Assembly (NCBI GenBank): GCA_029339505.1
Contig: JAQISU010000192.1
Coordinates: 2,100,001-2,164,000 of the forward strand
Source of the DNA: Unio delphinus
Taxonomy: Eukaryota; Mollusca; Bivalvia; Unionida; Unionidae
DNA: 64,000 nucleotides
Reading direction: 5' to 3'
This document shows, piece after piece, positions 47,330 through 60,365 of this stretch. The position numbers and the translations under genes are program-made. The stretch's first letter is position 1. Each line of letters opens with the position of its first letter. The notes under the pieces are model-generated. The model saw nothing but the letters and a program-made list of their open reading frames with translations, had not been told where the DNA came from and ran no database searches.

Positions 47330-48240
47330 TATACATGCTACTTACAGGCGGATTAACCAACACCTTATATCCAGCCAGGTCATTGCCTAGTAATAAATGA
47401 ATACCATCTAAGGCTCCGACAGTCAGAAGTCATATGACTAAGTCTGATGGCAAATTAACACAATGTAGAGGAATATTAACTCAATGAAGAAAAAAAAAAC
47501 ACTTTCAGTAGAAGAAGACTAAGACAATGACAAAGTACTCGATAATAATCGAATTCAAAGAAGCTGTCGTGTTCCTCAATATTTTTGTAGGGATAGTCTT
47601 GGGATATTCATCAAAAATTCAAACAAATCTTTTCCATAGGAATAGTTAATAATTCTCCATAATAAAATCAGACTGGGCTTCGTTTTAACTGAGAAATGTA
47701 TTGCTTTTAATACCCGACCGCAACCTGGACCAACCACTTAGAAATATGAGCATTTGAAATATGGCAAGAGATAAGGATTTCTGATATCTCTTCAGAAACT
47801 AAGAAAAAGTGGCATATTGAGATTTGGAAGTACTTGTATGAGACTAGCATGCTTTTTATCCAAAAAGCTGCTGAGTGGAAGATTTATTGATAAACGAGAC
47901 AGTGCGAGTCAGGGAATATTCATCAATTGTATTAGTAGCTTTGTCTAAATTTTCTACCTTTTTCTTATTAATGTAATTCTTGATGACACAGTGGCCGCAA
48001 TTATTGAACTTTACTTAATATGAGTTGTCAGAGGTTATCATAATCTTTATCTACATTCATGGCTGTTCACCAGCTATCAAATAGTTGTTGTTTTGCCCTT
48101 GCAAATTCGACTTGAGTTTTGCAGGTTTTTGTTTTCTTTTCTATAATCCCTAAGCCTTTGCTGATATGCCTTACGTACTAGCTCATAACCCTATCAAGAT
48201 ACATTCCTTAACCACGTCATAATCAGGAATTTGTTGTAAA
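47330..48240 (-). pseudogene. Decayed Gypsy-type retrotransposon (gag and protease remnants)
   Basis: From high to low coordinate on the minus strand: a gag-like block around 48100-48220 (YELVRKAYQQRLRDY, then a KTxxFAR-like stretch in a shifted frame), a degraded zinc-knuckle-like NNCGHC near 47990, and a protease-like LDGIHLLLGNDLAG at about 47370-47410. The GNDLAG block follows the protease active site in mollusc Gypsy polyproteins. Order and strand agree with one element. Many stops; no reverse transcriptase or paired LTRs found here. Confidence 0.5.
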
Positions 48241-49426
48241 GACAATGCATAGAAAAGAAACAAAACTTTTCGTAAATAAATATTCGTTTAAAACAATGCA
48301 ACATTTACAAACGTTGCTTACTTAAATGAAAATACATTTTAAAACAGGAAGTAAATAACGTACAACAAATTATTGAACATCAGAAAATAATTCTAACTAC
48401 TATAAAAACAAAAAAGATGAGATACAAATAACAAATTGAAACAATACAGTGAAGATGCGCAAAATGATGTTTTAAATCATTTATTGATAAAATGGTTAGA
48501 AAGAGAAAATATCGGAAACAGAAAAGAGAAGAAAATATTAACATTTTATGAAAATAAAATAAACTTTTATTTTGAGGAAATTATCTTGATGAAATTGTTT
48601 AGACTACATATCAAAACTTAAATATTGTAACTCAATTGCCAAATATATAGAGAACAAACGTATGGTTATTCAACAACGTTTTTGAAGATTTAATAGATGG
48701 ACATTGACCACAATTAATTTTACTATATGTTCTCTACATATATTTCTCAGTACTGACCTTTCCACAGTGTGACAATCAATACAAATCATATGTTAATCTA
48801 AAATACCTCCAAAGATGACTTCACGGTGAAATTCTTGTCAAGGGTTGATCGGCATTTTTTTGAGCTGCTGCACTGTAAACAGAGCAGCATGTAAATAGAA
48901 CACATATTTCACTTCCGGATCATCACCAAGGCCTTAATTTTACTCCATGTCCAATGTCGCCAAATTACACACTGACAACCACTCTCTCTGCTCATATTCT
49001 CAAGAATAAACAATTACCTTTAAATCCCTACCAAATATGCATCAATATAACTCTTCTATCACCACCAAAATGAGAGAGGAAAAAATGTTCTAAAAATAGA
49101 CTGGAACTACAGGGTACTGAACTGGAAGTATTAATTGTGGTGTGATTCCAGATGTATTAAATACTAATGAGGAATAGCTGTTTAGTTATATAACTTGTTA
49201 CAACAAGATCTATTTCTTTCCAATACAGAAGCAGATATATATAAGACATATTTAAAATTTAATATCAGTCAAATAGATGTATTTTTAAAATGTTTTTAGA
49301 ATCTTACCTTACTTAAATATAATACTGACTTTGGAAAAGCTTAACATTTGCTGAGGCAAGAGTATACAAATGATGTTGTTACTACTCAACAATTAATAAC
49401 CATAGCAAGTGTACAACAGGTATGTG
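48241..49426. other. No recognisable feature
   Basis: AT-rich. A 61-codon frame at 48436-48621 (Lys/Glu/Asn-rich) has no support as a gene. Confidence 0.4.
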
Positions 49427-51260
49427 ACGATTTTACCCCAACCCCTTGTATGTAGGTATAAGTTACTATAACTTGTGATTCTGACTGGCCTTGTACATGT
49501 ATTAATTGTATGTCTGCCTGACCCAGCTGTGATGTTTCAAATTGTTCTAAGTTAGCTAATCCCCTTACGTAAGATGGTCTTTGTTAGCTCTCGAGGGGAG
49601 AGGAGACTGTGTCCATCGCGGACGGGTGACGTAACCACATCAAAGGACAGGACAGCGCTAAATAAGAAGACTGTAACAATTGATAGGCACACAGACAGAC
49701 ATTCGGATGATTGACAGTCAAACGACTGACCAGAGTCGATCGCCCTCCAATCGAAATGCGATGTGGGTGGGATTTGATTCGAGAAATTTTAGATAATACC
49801 TAATGTTTAGTAGGAATTAGTCAGTTCGCTACAAGAAGTAACTGTGTAGAACTCCGTACGGCCAGACGAAAATTGGTGGCAGACTCAGATTTTGGAAATC
49901 AAGGAAATCTTAAGATAGCTTCAAAGGTCAGTGTGATTTTTGTTTGATTTCTGCTTGATACGTCTGCGGAATGGAAGGATTCTCGTATGTATATTCATTT
50001 TACTTGTATTGTAGTATGAATAGTTAATTACGATATTAATATTTTGCATCTTTCGTGATGTTCGTTAGTACCTTTGCTTGCAATTGATTATGATGCAAAT
50101 TCGTTGCATCTTCTTCATGATATTATATTACCCCTTATTTTGTGAGGTAAAATGGTTAATTACGATATTAATATTTTGCATCTTTCGTGATGTTCGTTAG
50201 TACCTTTGCTTGCAATTGATTATGATGTAAATTCGTTGCATCTTCTTCATGATATTATATTACCCCTTATTTTGTGAGGTGAAATGTTGCTCTTCTTTTG
50301 TTAGCAACAGGTGTGCATATTATTTCGTGAATTATTACGTTTACACCCTTTTGAAAGGACGATTTGTATTCGTGAAGAATTGTATTGTTTGCTAGCCGCT
50401 ATAAGAATGAATATTATAATTCTTTGTGTAGGTATATTATGGTAGACTAGCACTTTGTTTACGTAATGATATATTTTGCCATTGAGTTAACGGATTTCCG
50501 TTATTGCAATTTGAATGTGAATATTGTGGATTCGGTACGCTTGTGTAGGACATATATATAAATATATAGATAGTCATATTACTAATAGTAGTACTATTAT
50601 AATACAATGATATTTGAAATATTTGTATGTATATACTGATAGGGCCCAGTATGTAGATGTTTGAATTCTTTGTGAGATTGTGTCATGGCGCCATTTTGTA
50701 AGCGGCGGAAGCGTATGGGAATTTCGATGTGTGCGCATGCGTGACCAAAAATGTCCCGCCTTAAACTGATGGTTCAATTCAGTGACGTAGTGTGAGGTAA
50801 TATTTATCACCCTATGCTAATGCATTATACCTTTCAACAGGAAGCTTTCGGGTGACGTTGAGAGAATTCCGGGGAAATTTCGGATGACGTGGAAAGAATT
50901 CCGAGTGAATTTGAGAGATACCGAGTGAATTTCGGGTTACCTCAAGAGATACCGTAGAAGAGGAAACGGAAGTAGAGATAGAAGAGGAAACGGAAGTAGA
51001 GATAGAAGTGGAAACGGAAGTAGAGGATTCGGAAGGAGAGAAAGACGAAAGGAGACTTATTTAGATGAGTAACACTCAAGAAGGGAAAATATTCCTCACA
51101 CTGAAATCAAATGATGATCTAGGGATAATTGGGTCAAGAGTGACATTGACTGATTAATATCTTTAAAATTTTCATTTATTAAATTGTTGTTTAAATATCA
51201 TCTTTGTATTTCTTTTAATTTAACTGTCGGCATTGCTGACTGGGGGCTCGTAGCCATATA
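49427..51260 (+). other. LTR/leader-like segment with internal tandem duplication
   Basis: It begins tgtgacgattttacccc, an LTR-like start. A GC-richer promoter or leader region follows at 49590-49930 with ttggtggcagactcag (about 49876), which could be a primer-binding site. The rest carries a 132-bp duplication, an aggaaacggaagtagag-rich stretch at 50950-51030 and, near 51239, tgggggctcgtag resembling a tRNA-Pro-type primer site. No gag or pol follows. A related end (gggggctcgtg) occurs at 23648. Inference only. Confidence 0.28.
50023..50286. repeat. 132-bp tandem duplication
   Basis: Units 50023-50154 and 50155-50286 are nearly identical (gttaattacgatattaat to tgtgaggt-aaatg) with two visible differences. 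Confidence 0.97.
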
Positions 51261-51792
51261 TAATATATTGTCTAGAAGTAAACATTCTGAATGCGGACCA
51301 GGGGAACTTCCTCATAATTCTTTCAAGTCTATAGGAAGAACCCCACCCCTACCAGACGACCCTTCACAAGGTAAAGTCAGACTACCCTGAAATTAAATTG
51401 TAAATATCTTCAAAATAAATTCAGTTTTAGAATGAAATACACATGATAAGAAACCAATTTGTTATCAAGGATATTTCCATTTTGAAAATAATATAGTGGA
51501 AAAGAGTTGCAAACTATATGATATATTTTAAAATTTTCTAGATTTAAAAAACATTTTATTGAAAAAAATCCTAAACTTTTAAAAATCTGCATGAATCATC
51601 ACAAAATTTCCCAAAATGAAGAACATCTACATTTCACTTAAAGAAACACAATTTTTTAAAATATTGATGACCTCTTCTTAATTTTGTAACATTTTAGTTT
51701 TTCATTGAAAACATAAAATATTTATTATATATAGAAATTTAAATTTTTTAAATTTATATTTGTTATAAATAGAAAATTTGGTTTCTTCTCAT

Positions 51793-51796
<4 letters not shown>

Positions 51797-51870
<74 letters not shown>

Positions 51871-51883
51871 GGTATATATATAT

Positions 51884-51923
<40 letters not shown>
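51797..51923. repeat. (TA)n microsatellite with interruptions
   Basis: TA units with an accggt interruption at 51869 and one tagata variant. Confidence 0.98.
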
Positions 51924-51925
<2 letters not shown>

Positions 51926-52771
51926 ACAATTAAAACAAACAATTGTTTTTTAAAGAATACAAAATCCATCTTCCTGTAAAGTTTGATCAGAAAATATTTT
52001 AAAATGTCATATTATAAGATCTTCTTGTAAGTTTTAACCTTTAAGGGACCCCAAGGGGAGAAGGCAAAAGACGCAACTTCTCGCACATGATTATCTTAGT
52101 AAAGGCAGCATAACCACCAAGTTTCATTATGGTGGTTACCCTGTTTAAGGGCAACATTACTATGGAGGTCACAACATTGCTATGGAGTTCATGAAGATTG
52201 TAAGCCTTGTATAGGGCAACATAAACTCTAAGGTTTCATTAATTCCAACTCTGCAATTTAGGTGATGTGGTAACATGGAAAAAGATAGTTGGACAGGCAG
52301 AAGGACCATTTTTGAAGACTTATTTCTGAATATTTGCCCAAAACTCTATGTAGAGATCCTAAGATGTTCTTGGAATTTTACAGAAGAAAACATTCTAATG
52401 GCCCAAGTTAATCTCAGAATAAGAAACTTCATGTTGTGTCATCTTCATTCTCTTCACTCCCTCTTAAAAAAGTGCAAACTCAGCCTGAGAATGTGAACAT
52501 TCTTTTTCTCATTTGGGTGAGAAAAACCATGTGAACATTGTTTGAATATCCATAATGGTATTGTCAAAAGATACTCAATGACGGATTGTATGCGTCACAA
52601 ATACCTCCAGTGTTTATAAAAACTAGTTCCTCGATTGGATTGACACGTTCTGGAAAGAATTCCCATAATTCAAGAAAAGACAGTTTCTGCTTGTTAACTG
52701 CTGAGGGTTGAAACCATTCCTAATATTCTCCAGTGATAGAGTTTCAAAAAGTAGTCACTGTGGAAGGCATA
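51924..52771. other. No recognisable feature
   Basis: A 73-codon frame at 52275-52496 starts MEKDSWTGRRTIFEDLF but has no recognisable domain or splice context. Confidence 0.35.
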
Positions 52772-53195
52772 ATGGATGTTATATGGGTATCATTTTCATT
52801 TACGACAAACCAGACACCATGTTAAAAAATTTTTGATGACTTTATCTCAGTATGACCATCCATTCAGGAAAATTAATGGCAAGATTTTTCAATAGATTAA
52901 TTGGATGTCTGCAGGGTATCATTTTCATTTATAGCTAACTAGATACCATGAGAAGCATGTTGGTGAACTTCTGGATGAGTAGCAATAAGAATTTCAAGAT
53001 GGCCACCATAATGGTCATGCTGGATGTCAGATCTTCATTCATTACCAACCAGACACCATAAGAACATTTATGGTTGAAACACATTGTCAGTATGACTTTC
53101 ATTAAGTAGCAACAAGATTATTAAGAAAACCATCGTCATGGATGTCTGGACAGAGCTATTATATTATATCTTTAGGAACAACTAGACCCTGATGT
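52772..53195. repeat. Old tandem array, ~120-130-bp units, four copies
   Basis: Related blocks begin at about 52772, 52903, 53021 and 53139. Each contains ggatgt followed by atca/attttcattta, then an accagacaccat(a/g)-like core. Heavily diverged. Confidence 0.7.
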
Positions 53196-54280
53196 GAAAA
53201 GTTTTTTGGCAATCCTCCATGTAGTTTAGGAGTCGCCAGCAATTAAAAAAACATGTGCCAGTGGATGGATGGATGAAAGATGATGGAAAAAACTCATAAA
53301 CAGACCCTCAGTATACCACTATCAATCATAGCCCACAAGAACTTCTGGTCTATGACTAGTACTAATAACACTATTAGTTCACCTGCTTCATCAACTGATA
53401 TTAATTGGATTCTATCTCTATCAATGGAGCAGTTGAGTGAGCATTTCCCCTCACTCATGTTTATAACAATGCATACATGTTATTACAGTTGCCATAGTTT
53501 ATTTTATCTAAAAACATATGCAAATTTGACAACACTTTCTGTTCTTGAAAGAATGGAAGCATAATTTTGAATACATCATTGGAGAAGCCTGACATACACA
53601 CAGAAACCTTGTTACTGTAATTTTGTAGCTCCATTAACAACTATAGGATCATTTTGTAGCCTTGACACTGATGTTCAGCTAACAATTTAGCTTACGTTTT
53701 CTCACCAATTTTACTTGATCACCTTGAATCATAATACTTTAATTTCAAGAAAAATATGGCTACATTTCTGTTTACACCAGCACTAACAATTTGAGCTGAA
53801 TGAACAATCAAATAATTGGTGTTTTTTAAAATTCAAAATGTATATTCAGTGGGAAAGCAAGAAATTCTGGCCTCCACTCTCTGAAAAACCTTACTCTGGG
53901 ACCCACTGCCCCTGAAAATGTTGATAGTTGATGGAGTTGTGTGAGCAGCTGTTATACCACTGGTTGTATTAAATCATCAAAGGACAAGAATAATAACTCA
54001 CATTTATTTACTAAAATTATAAAAAAAAACATAAAATTATGATTCTTACAGTTTCCACCAGTGAAAGTAATTGATGTACATGTAAAGTTAAATAAATACT
54101 AATGAAAAATAATAAAACCTCTCCATTTAAAGTACAATATAGGAGAATAGATTGTAAGTATATACTGTGATCAGTTGACATTTCAACATCTCTTTTCATA
54201 CAAACCTGATTAATATGCATCTGAACACAGTCATTCTGTTGACTCCACTAGATTAGAGAATATGTATATTACGTGTGTGT
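53196..54280. other. No recognisable feature
   Basis: Unassigned. Open frames here have no supporting motif. Confidence 0.4.
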
Positions 54281-54516
54281 TGTTGTTGTTTTAGGGTTTA
54301 ACGCCATTTTTCAGCATACAATAGGCTATACATGGCAGCCAGTATTACTGGTGGAGGAAGAACCCAGGAAAACCCCCAGAAAGAACCACTGACCCACGAG
54401 AAGCTACTGGCAAGCTTTCTCACATAACTACATTAGCCGAATCTTAGACTCGAACCCATGCAGAGGCGAGATGCCAGTGATCCGTAACAGAAAGCGCTTT
54501 AGACCAATCAGGACCT
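54281..54516 (-). mobile_element. tRNA-derived SINE (family 1)
   Basis: Near-full-length minus copy: TTG-rich tail complement at 54281, agggtttaacgccatttttcagc, body, box B complement gactcgaacccat at about 54448, ending near ctttagaccaatcag. Confidence 0.92.
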
Positions 54517-54703
54517 TGTAATGTATGTATGTATGGTTTTTTTATGTTATGTGTGAAACAATCTGTCCGTGCACTGATGTGATTTACAGACTGCGATACA
54601 ATACATATCGATACACTTGATGGCTTTCCATCTCTGAAAGATAGGTGGAACCCTTCAGTCTATATTGACATACTAGCTGTATTTCCAGTATGCAGATTAC
54701 AGT

Positions 54704-54994
54704 TAGAGATATTGTTATCATATATTTATATGCAATCCTCATCTATGACAAGAAATCAAAATTGCTTTAAAAAAGACTACTTGCTAGATGTCGGCAAGTT
54801 TAGAGATATTGTTATCATATATTTATATGCAATTCCCATCTATGACAAGAAATCAAAATTACTTTAAAACAGACTACTTGCTGGATGTCGGCAGGTTTAG
54901 AGATATTGTTATCATATATTTATATGCAATTCCCATCTATGACAAGAAATCAAAATTACTTTAAAACAGACTACTTGCTGGATGTCGGCAAGTT
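54704..54994. repeat. 97-bp tandem triplication
   Basis: Units 54704-54800, 54801-54897 and 54898-54994 (tagagatattgttatcat to gatgtcggcaagt). Units 2 and 3 share variants absent from unit 1, so they arose from a later duplication. Confidence 0.97.
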
Positions 54995-56666
54995 TTATTC
55001 AGCAATTTTGGCTATGATTGGTGGCTCCATTTAACTCACTTTTGCCAAGTAGCCCTTTCTTTTGCACTGCATGAATGCTTTGAAAATGTTTAGAACCAAT
55101 TTCATATCTAACATGTAATACATTATGACATTATCTTCAAAATAAAAGAAATAAAGCAAATTCCTAGTACATAGATCTCTAGAACATGAAGACAAATGCC
55201 AACAAAATCTGTCACATGATTTAACTTCCTATATATGCAAAACACTTCAGTAGCCACAGATACTCATATTTATTAGTGAAGAAAGAAAGCTATTTACATC
55301 ACCCAGTCACATTCTAAAACTTTTTAATTTTTTTTTTAAACAAGGTGATAAACTGCAGTCATTTGTAATCTGTACCCTTGCTAATTATGTGGTAATTTTA
55401 TTTATTCCATCAGCACCTTCAATCACTTGTTAAATCTCTCTGCATAGAAAGAGAAATTCCAAATGTGTTCCCCCATGCATAATTTAATGAGATGTGGCTA
55501 GGATTTCATCCTTTGGCAGAAGGGGAGAGTAGAAGAGGAGAAAGGAGGAAACAGTCGTGGTTTAATATTTACCTAACACTTCAATATTCCAATTTTTTTT
55601 TTAGAGCTCTACTGAAATAAAAATATTTAAAAGATGTCACCTCTTTCTGTATTAGTTTTAATCTATTTGTTACTTCTGAGCATACTATGTTCCTAAAATG
55701 TATATGAATATTTTCCTGTGCATCCTTTTGAAAGGGCATATACATAACAAGCTTTGTCAACTTGAAAATTAGTGTGTGTATGGTGGTGAGAAAGTCATTT
55801 TTGTGGCCGTTATTTAGCATTTTCCAGAGCTCAGAAATATTATCTTGACATACATCAGCTCCAAATTAGGATTTTTCACTAACACAAACTTCTTGAATAA
55901 ATACTACCATACCAGAATTCTTATCTGTTCAATAATGCTGTATTAGGGTCCTCAGTCAATCAGTGTCATAGTTGACATGTGCAGACAGGTGTTCAAAATA
56001 AATACTTGACTTCTTAATTTCATTTTCTTTCATTACTATTTATTCATCTTAACCCTGATATGGATATATGGTTTTGAAGCATGTGATTCACAGAGTTAAA
56101 TTGATTTTAAAAAAATGAAAATTGCATTCTATTTTATAAATTGTCTTTAATTAGGCTCAGTATTCTTCAATTTCTACATTTCAAAATACAGCTGAAATGG
56201 AGACTGACCGTCATGCCTGATATTTTTGTCCATATAATATGTACATCTGACTTGTATTTAACACCATTTTTAGGCTAAAAATCACTAACTGGTATTTCCA
56301 TTAATAAATTTTCCAGCTCCAATAATCCAATATACTTCATAACTATACAATTTTTGTCATCATCACTATGACCAGCATGTACCACGTCGTAAATCAGACA
56401 CTTTGGGTTTTCTAGGTTGCCCATATTTTATACATGCATTTGTAACACTTTCTGGATAGAGGGTTCCACTATGCCAAAATGCATATTCCAGATCACAATG
56501 TGCCAATCAAATTTTGTCATGCTTTAAGATCCCAAATGTGTAAAGAGTTGCCTACCCAAAAAACAGATGTTGCAATAAAATGGTTAAATGAAAATGGTAT
56601 ACTTCATCAAGCACAATGACCTTAGGGCAAAGTTTCTCTGTTGCTTCATTAGTACTTTCTGTCGTG
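54995..56666. other. No recognisable feature
   Basis: AT-rich unassigned sequence. No conserved coding block or shared repeat. Confidence 0.4.
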
Positions 56667-57757
56667 CAAAATTTGGAAAGTATGTACTGTTCATATGTAG
56701 ATGACCTGATAAGATCTTCATTCCAACATCAATATTGCTTTTTTTAAAGCTTATTGGATGGCCTGCTGTCCACCATCTTTACTGATTCCTGATTGGTAGT
56801 TAGTATTCAACTTTGACTGTAACAAGCTGTAACCATCAGTAAGATCTGAATATAACATTATTTCATCGTGTGACACACCAGTAGTGCAGCTTTCAAATAG
56901 ACTAAAGTAGACAAGATCAAATTCAATATAGAAACTTTGCATAAAATATTAAATGATGGGCAAAGTACTTCATTATATTCATTACTTACATGTTCCACTG
57001 AAGATGCTGGTGAATTATCATAATTGGTATGGAATGTGGGGTGGGGGTGGGCTGAATATAAAACCATGTTATATCTGAATTTGCAGATGGAAAGTATTCG
57101 AAAATCTTTTTAATTTTTACTAGTAAAAATGAGTACATGGGGCTGCAAATAGTGTTTCAGATGATTTCTATATTTAAATAATAGGAAGGCAAATTAATAA
57201 TAATTATTCATAACTGCTAAAGACTAAAACAACTTGCATACGGTAAGTATCATTTTGTATAGATTCTCCTCTTGTATTGATATGTGTATCGTTCCAGCAA
57301 AACTATTGATGCATTGATATATCCATGAATTATGTAAAGTATGTATGAATGTATTGCCATGGGAGCCACTCCTAACAATTCTGGCACAGGAACTCCTAAA
57401 GAACATTCCTATCGTGCTTAATAACAATTAGCTGAAGAAGAAGAAGTCCAAAACTAATTTCTTGATTGTTTTAATTTTTATGCAAAGTCAAAAGTATACT
57501 TTCCATCCAGTTGACTAGAAGGCTATATTGTATGTAATTTTGATAGCACACATGATAAAAAATATTCCTATCATGTCTCATCAAAACTACTACCTTAGGT
57601 GGAGTAGTGATAATAAACTTGAGCAAACAGACAAATGGATGTTGGATGACCAATGGTGGACAACAGGCCATCCAATAAGATTAATAAAGTAATATTGATG
57701 TAATGAAGATCTTATCAGGTCATCTACATATTAACAATACATACTTTCCAAATTTTG
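56667..57757. mobile_element. 1.1-kb element with ~280-bp inverted ends
   Basis: The left arm 56667-56945 is the inverted complement of the right arm 57475-57757. The first ~115 bp are strongly conserved (caaaatttggaaagtatgta…gatgacctgataagatctt), with weaker similarity ending in the shared actttgcataaaa. The middle is ~530 bp without a gene. No flanking duplication is obvious. This could be a non-autonomous foldback or MITE-like element, or a simple inverted duplication. Confidence 0.75.
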
Positions 57758-58016
57758 TCTTTGTCAAGTTTCTGTAAGCTTTCTGTAAAGGACTAACATA
57801 CAGGACCAAATCCACTACTCTGCAACGAATGAGCATAAAAGCATTTATGCCACCAGAAAGTGATTTACATCACTGACATTTTGCAGGTGACAAGAACATC
57901 TCAAAATAAGCAAAATTATTTGTATGTTAATTTTTGATAATGAAGCAAGCTGCTAATTCAATTAGGATGAGACTGTATGTGAATAGAAAAAAACAATGTT
58001 TCTATCAGGAAAAATC

Positions 58017-58022
58017 TTTATT
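58017..58022 (-). promoter_or_regulatory. Polyadenylation signal AATAAA (minus strand)
   Basis: The minus strand reads gctaataaagattt about 230 bp after the stop codon at 58249. Confidence 0.5.
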
Positions 58023-58248
58023 AGCATCAAAGCTTTCCTGACACTTTAAAAACGAAACATATATTTACAAATTCTGAACTCTCAAAGGTATATTTCACTG
58101 ATGTTTCAAAATTTTAAAACTTAGTTGCTTTCACATTATGCTTAAATTCTGAAAACTAATTTCTTTGTTTAGAAAATCTGAAATTGCAGACTCTTCAGTA
58201 TCCTGGTTAATCCCTGATTTTCTTTCTGCTGTTCATTCAATCAGCATG

Positions 58249-58287
58249 TTACTTGTCATCTGGCAGATCTGGAATAGTTTCCAAGCC
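58249..58287 (-). CDS. Terminal coding exon, 13 codons with stop, gene unknown
   Basis: On the minus strand a strong acceptor (pyrimidine-rich …tttttctaattttag) precedes 58287. It is followed by GLETIPDLPDDK and TAA at 58249-58251. A canonical poly(A) signal follows at 58017. Acceptor, short acidic C-terminus, stop and poly(A) site fit the last exon of a minus-strand gene whose other exons are not found in the window. The family is not recognised. Confidence 0.45.
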   Translation of the reverse strand, partial: GLETIPDLPDDK

Positions 58288-59525
58288 CTAAAATTAGAAA
58301 AATTAAAATACTGAAAATGTTTTCAAATCAGCACAATTTGTGTACGGAAAATGAAATATATGTAAATACTAGTATATATTTATTAGTTTATGTACATCAT
58401 CTCGTGTCTGGCTACATAAAGCTGAAAAGTTTAGGCATAAAAAAAACCATACAAAATAAAGGGAAAAAAGAGCAGAATCCTTAAATTACATGGTCTATAT
58501 ATAGAACTGAAAACTTCATTCTTTTCAAATGTCATGCTTTAAAATAGCACAAGAAGCATACCAGACCAAAAAGAGACTGTCTCCATTAGATGCCTCTGGT
58601 GACCTACTGGCAGGTGCTATGGGCCTGTTCTAATTTTCTCAACCAATATAGTGGGGATGGGGAAGGGGTAAATTGCAACAGTGCAGTGTATTGCAGCATA
58701 GCACAGGACAGCACAGCATGGTACTAGATACATCTAAATTAGTATTTGCAACAAAAAGAAAACAAAACCCAGTTACTTCCATTTGTATGACGTTCCTAAA
58801 AAGGTCAAATAATTACATAGGAATAACAGGCTGTTTGTTTGAAATTCAACCATGACATAGTGTTTCTTTATTTCTTTCAGGTGTTAAAATTTTTAATGTC
58901 AGTTTCATTTAGACTGATTTGTAAAATTGTCTTTGTTATAAGAGAGACATTTTGTTCTAAAAAATGGCGGGTAGTGATACAATATGAATAAATCTTTTCT
59001 AAAAATAAGAATGTTTTTTTTAAAAAATGCTATGAAATTCAATGTGCACAATTTCAAAATCTGAATTGAAACATGAGACATCAAATTGATTCTGAACTTT
59101 GTACTCCAGACTAACCAAAGACAAGACTAATCTAATCACAATTTTGGAGATATTAAGAGTTTCACTTGTTATTATATCCTTTTTCTGAAGTCGTACATGC
59201 ATGTTAAGAGGGATCTGCCGACAGACAGACAATTTTGCATTTTTTTACAAAGAACAACAACAGAAAAGAAACAAAATATGAGGAAGCTACAATACCATGC
59301 ATTTAGCTAATTTTTTCACAAAAATTGAGCGTATGAACACAGTAAACTCGGTTGTGGTATAACAAATATCCCAAGTGGTAGAAACTAAGCTTAGTGATGT
59401 CAATGGCAATATATTTTCAATGCCTACTGGCTTGTCCATGTGTAAGCCTGGAGACCACAAATATTGAATAAAAACTAAATACACAGGTTGCTCCTGTGAG
59501 TGTTCTCATATTTTGTGTTAATAAC
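58288..59525. other. No recognisable feature
   Basis: Probable intron of the gene ending at 58249. No conserved coding block seen. Confidence 0.35.
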
Positions 59526-59550
59526 AAAAAAAAAAAAAAAAAAAAAAAAC
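59526..59550. repeat. A25 homopolymer
   Basis: Uninterrupted run of A. Confidence 0.99.
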
Positions 59551-59583
59551 GGTAGGAAACAGCAAAGAACACAATATGGTATG

Positions 59584-59955
59584 CTATAAATCTCCTCAGC
59601 ATACTACTTCCCCTCTTATGAATCATCTCAGTATAAGACTTCCTTCTTATAAAGCCCTACAGTATACCACTTCTCGTATTAATCATTTCATTACACCACT
59701 GCCCTCATAAAGAACTATATAGTATATCAATTCCTTCCTTTATTGCCCCTCAGAATACCATTGCCATTTTATCCTGCACCTCAGTATACCACTTTCCTTC
59801 TTATAAATCATCTCACAATACATTACCCTCTAATAATGGCCATCAATATACCACTTTCCCTCATCTTACCACTGCCCTATTCTACTGCACCTCAGTATAA
59901 CACCTCTCTACTTATAATTTCAGTATACCAACTGTCTTATACTGCCACTCAAAAA
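59584..59955. repeat. Degenerate tandem array, ~33-bp units
   Basis: About 10 units around atcatctcagtataccacttt and ccttcttataa, with variants such as gcacctcagtata. Pyrimidine-rich. Confidence 0.85.
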
Positions 59956-59959
59956 CCAC

Positions 59960-60265
59960 TTCTGGTGGCTTAGTGGTTAGAGCATTTGCCGCAGAAGCAG
60001 GAGGTTGTGGGTTTGATCCCGGCCGAGTTATACCAAAGACTTACAAAAATGGTACTAACAGCTGTCTTGCTTGGTGCTCAGCATTAAGAGGTTAGTGTTA
60101 GGACTGGTCGCCCTGGTGTCAGGATAAATGTGGCCGGGTGGGTCATCATGATACATGTCAGCAGCATGATGCCCCAGTGCTAGACATCACTATAAACTGC
60201 CTTACTGCATACATCATAGCGATATGAATGAAAAGTTTTTAAAGCTACATTAAAAATCCAAAATC
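59960..60265 (+). mobile_element. tRNA-derived SINE (family 2), plus orientation
   Basis: The head reads ggtggcttagtggttagagc (box A) and gtttgatccc (box B). The family-2 body follows (cattaagaggttagtgttagg, gatgccccagtgctagacatc) and it ends in an A-rich tail near 60265. Confidence 0.93.
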
Positions 60266-60267
60266 AC

Positions 60268-60365
60268 ACACTCTCTTCACCAGATATACTGCCCACCTTT
60301 ATAGCCCATCAAGTCCTGTAAAACGGTGCTAAATCCGCAACACAACAACTATCAATACTACTGTA
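60268..60365 (+). mobile_element. SINE tail fragment like 41660-41745
   Basis: caccagatatactgcc to aacacaacaactat matches the 3' part of the element at 41548-41745. The head is missing. It is attached directly to the 3' end of the family-2 SINE. Confidence 0.75.
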
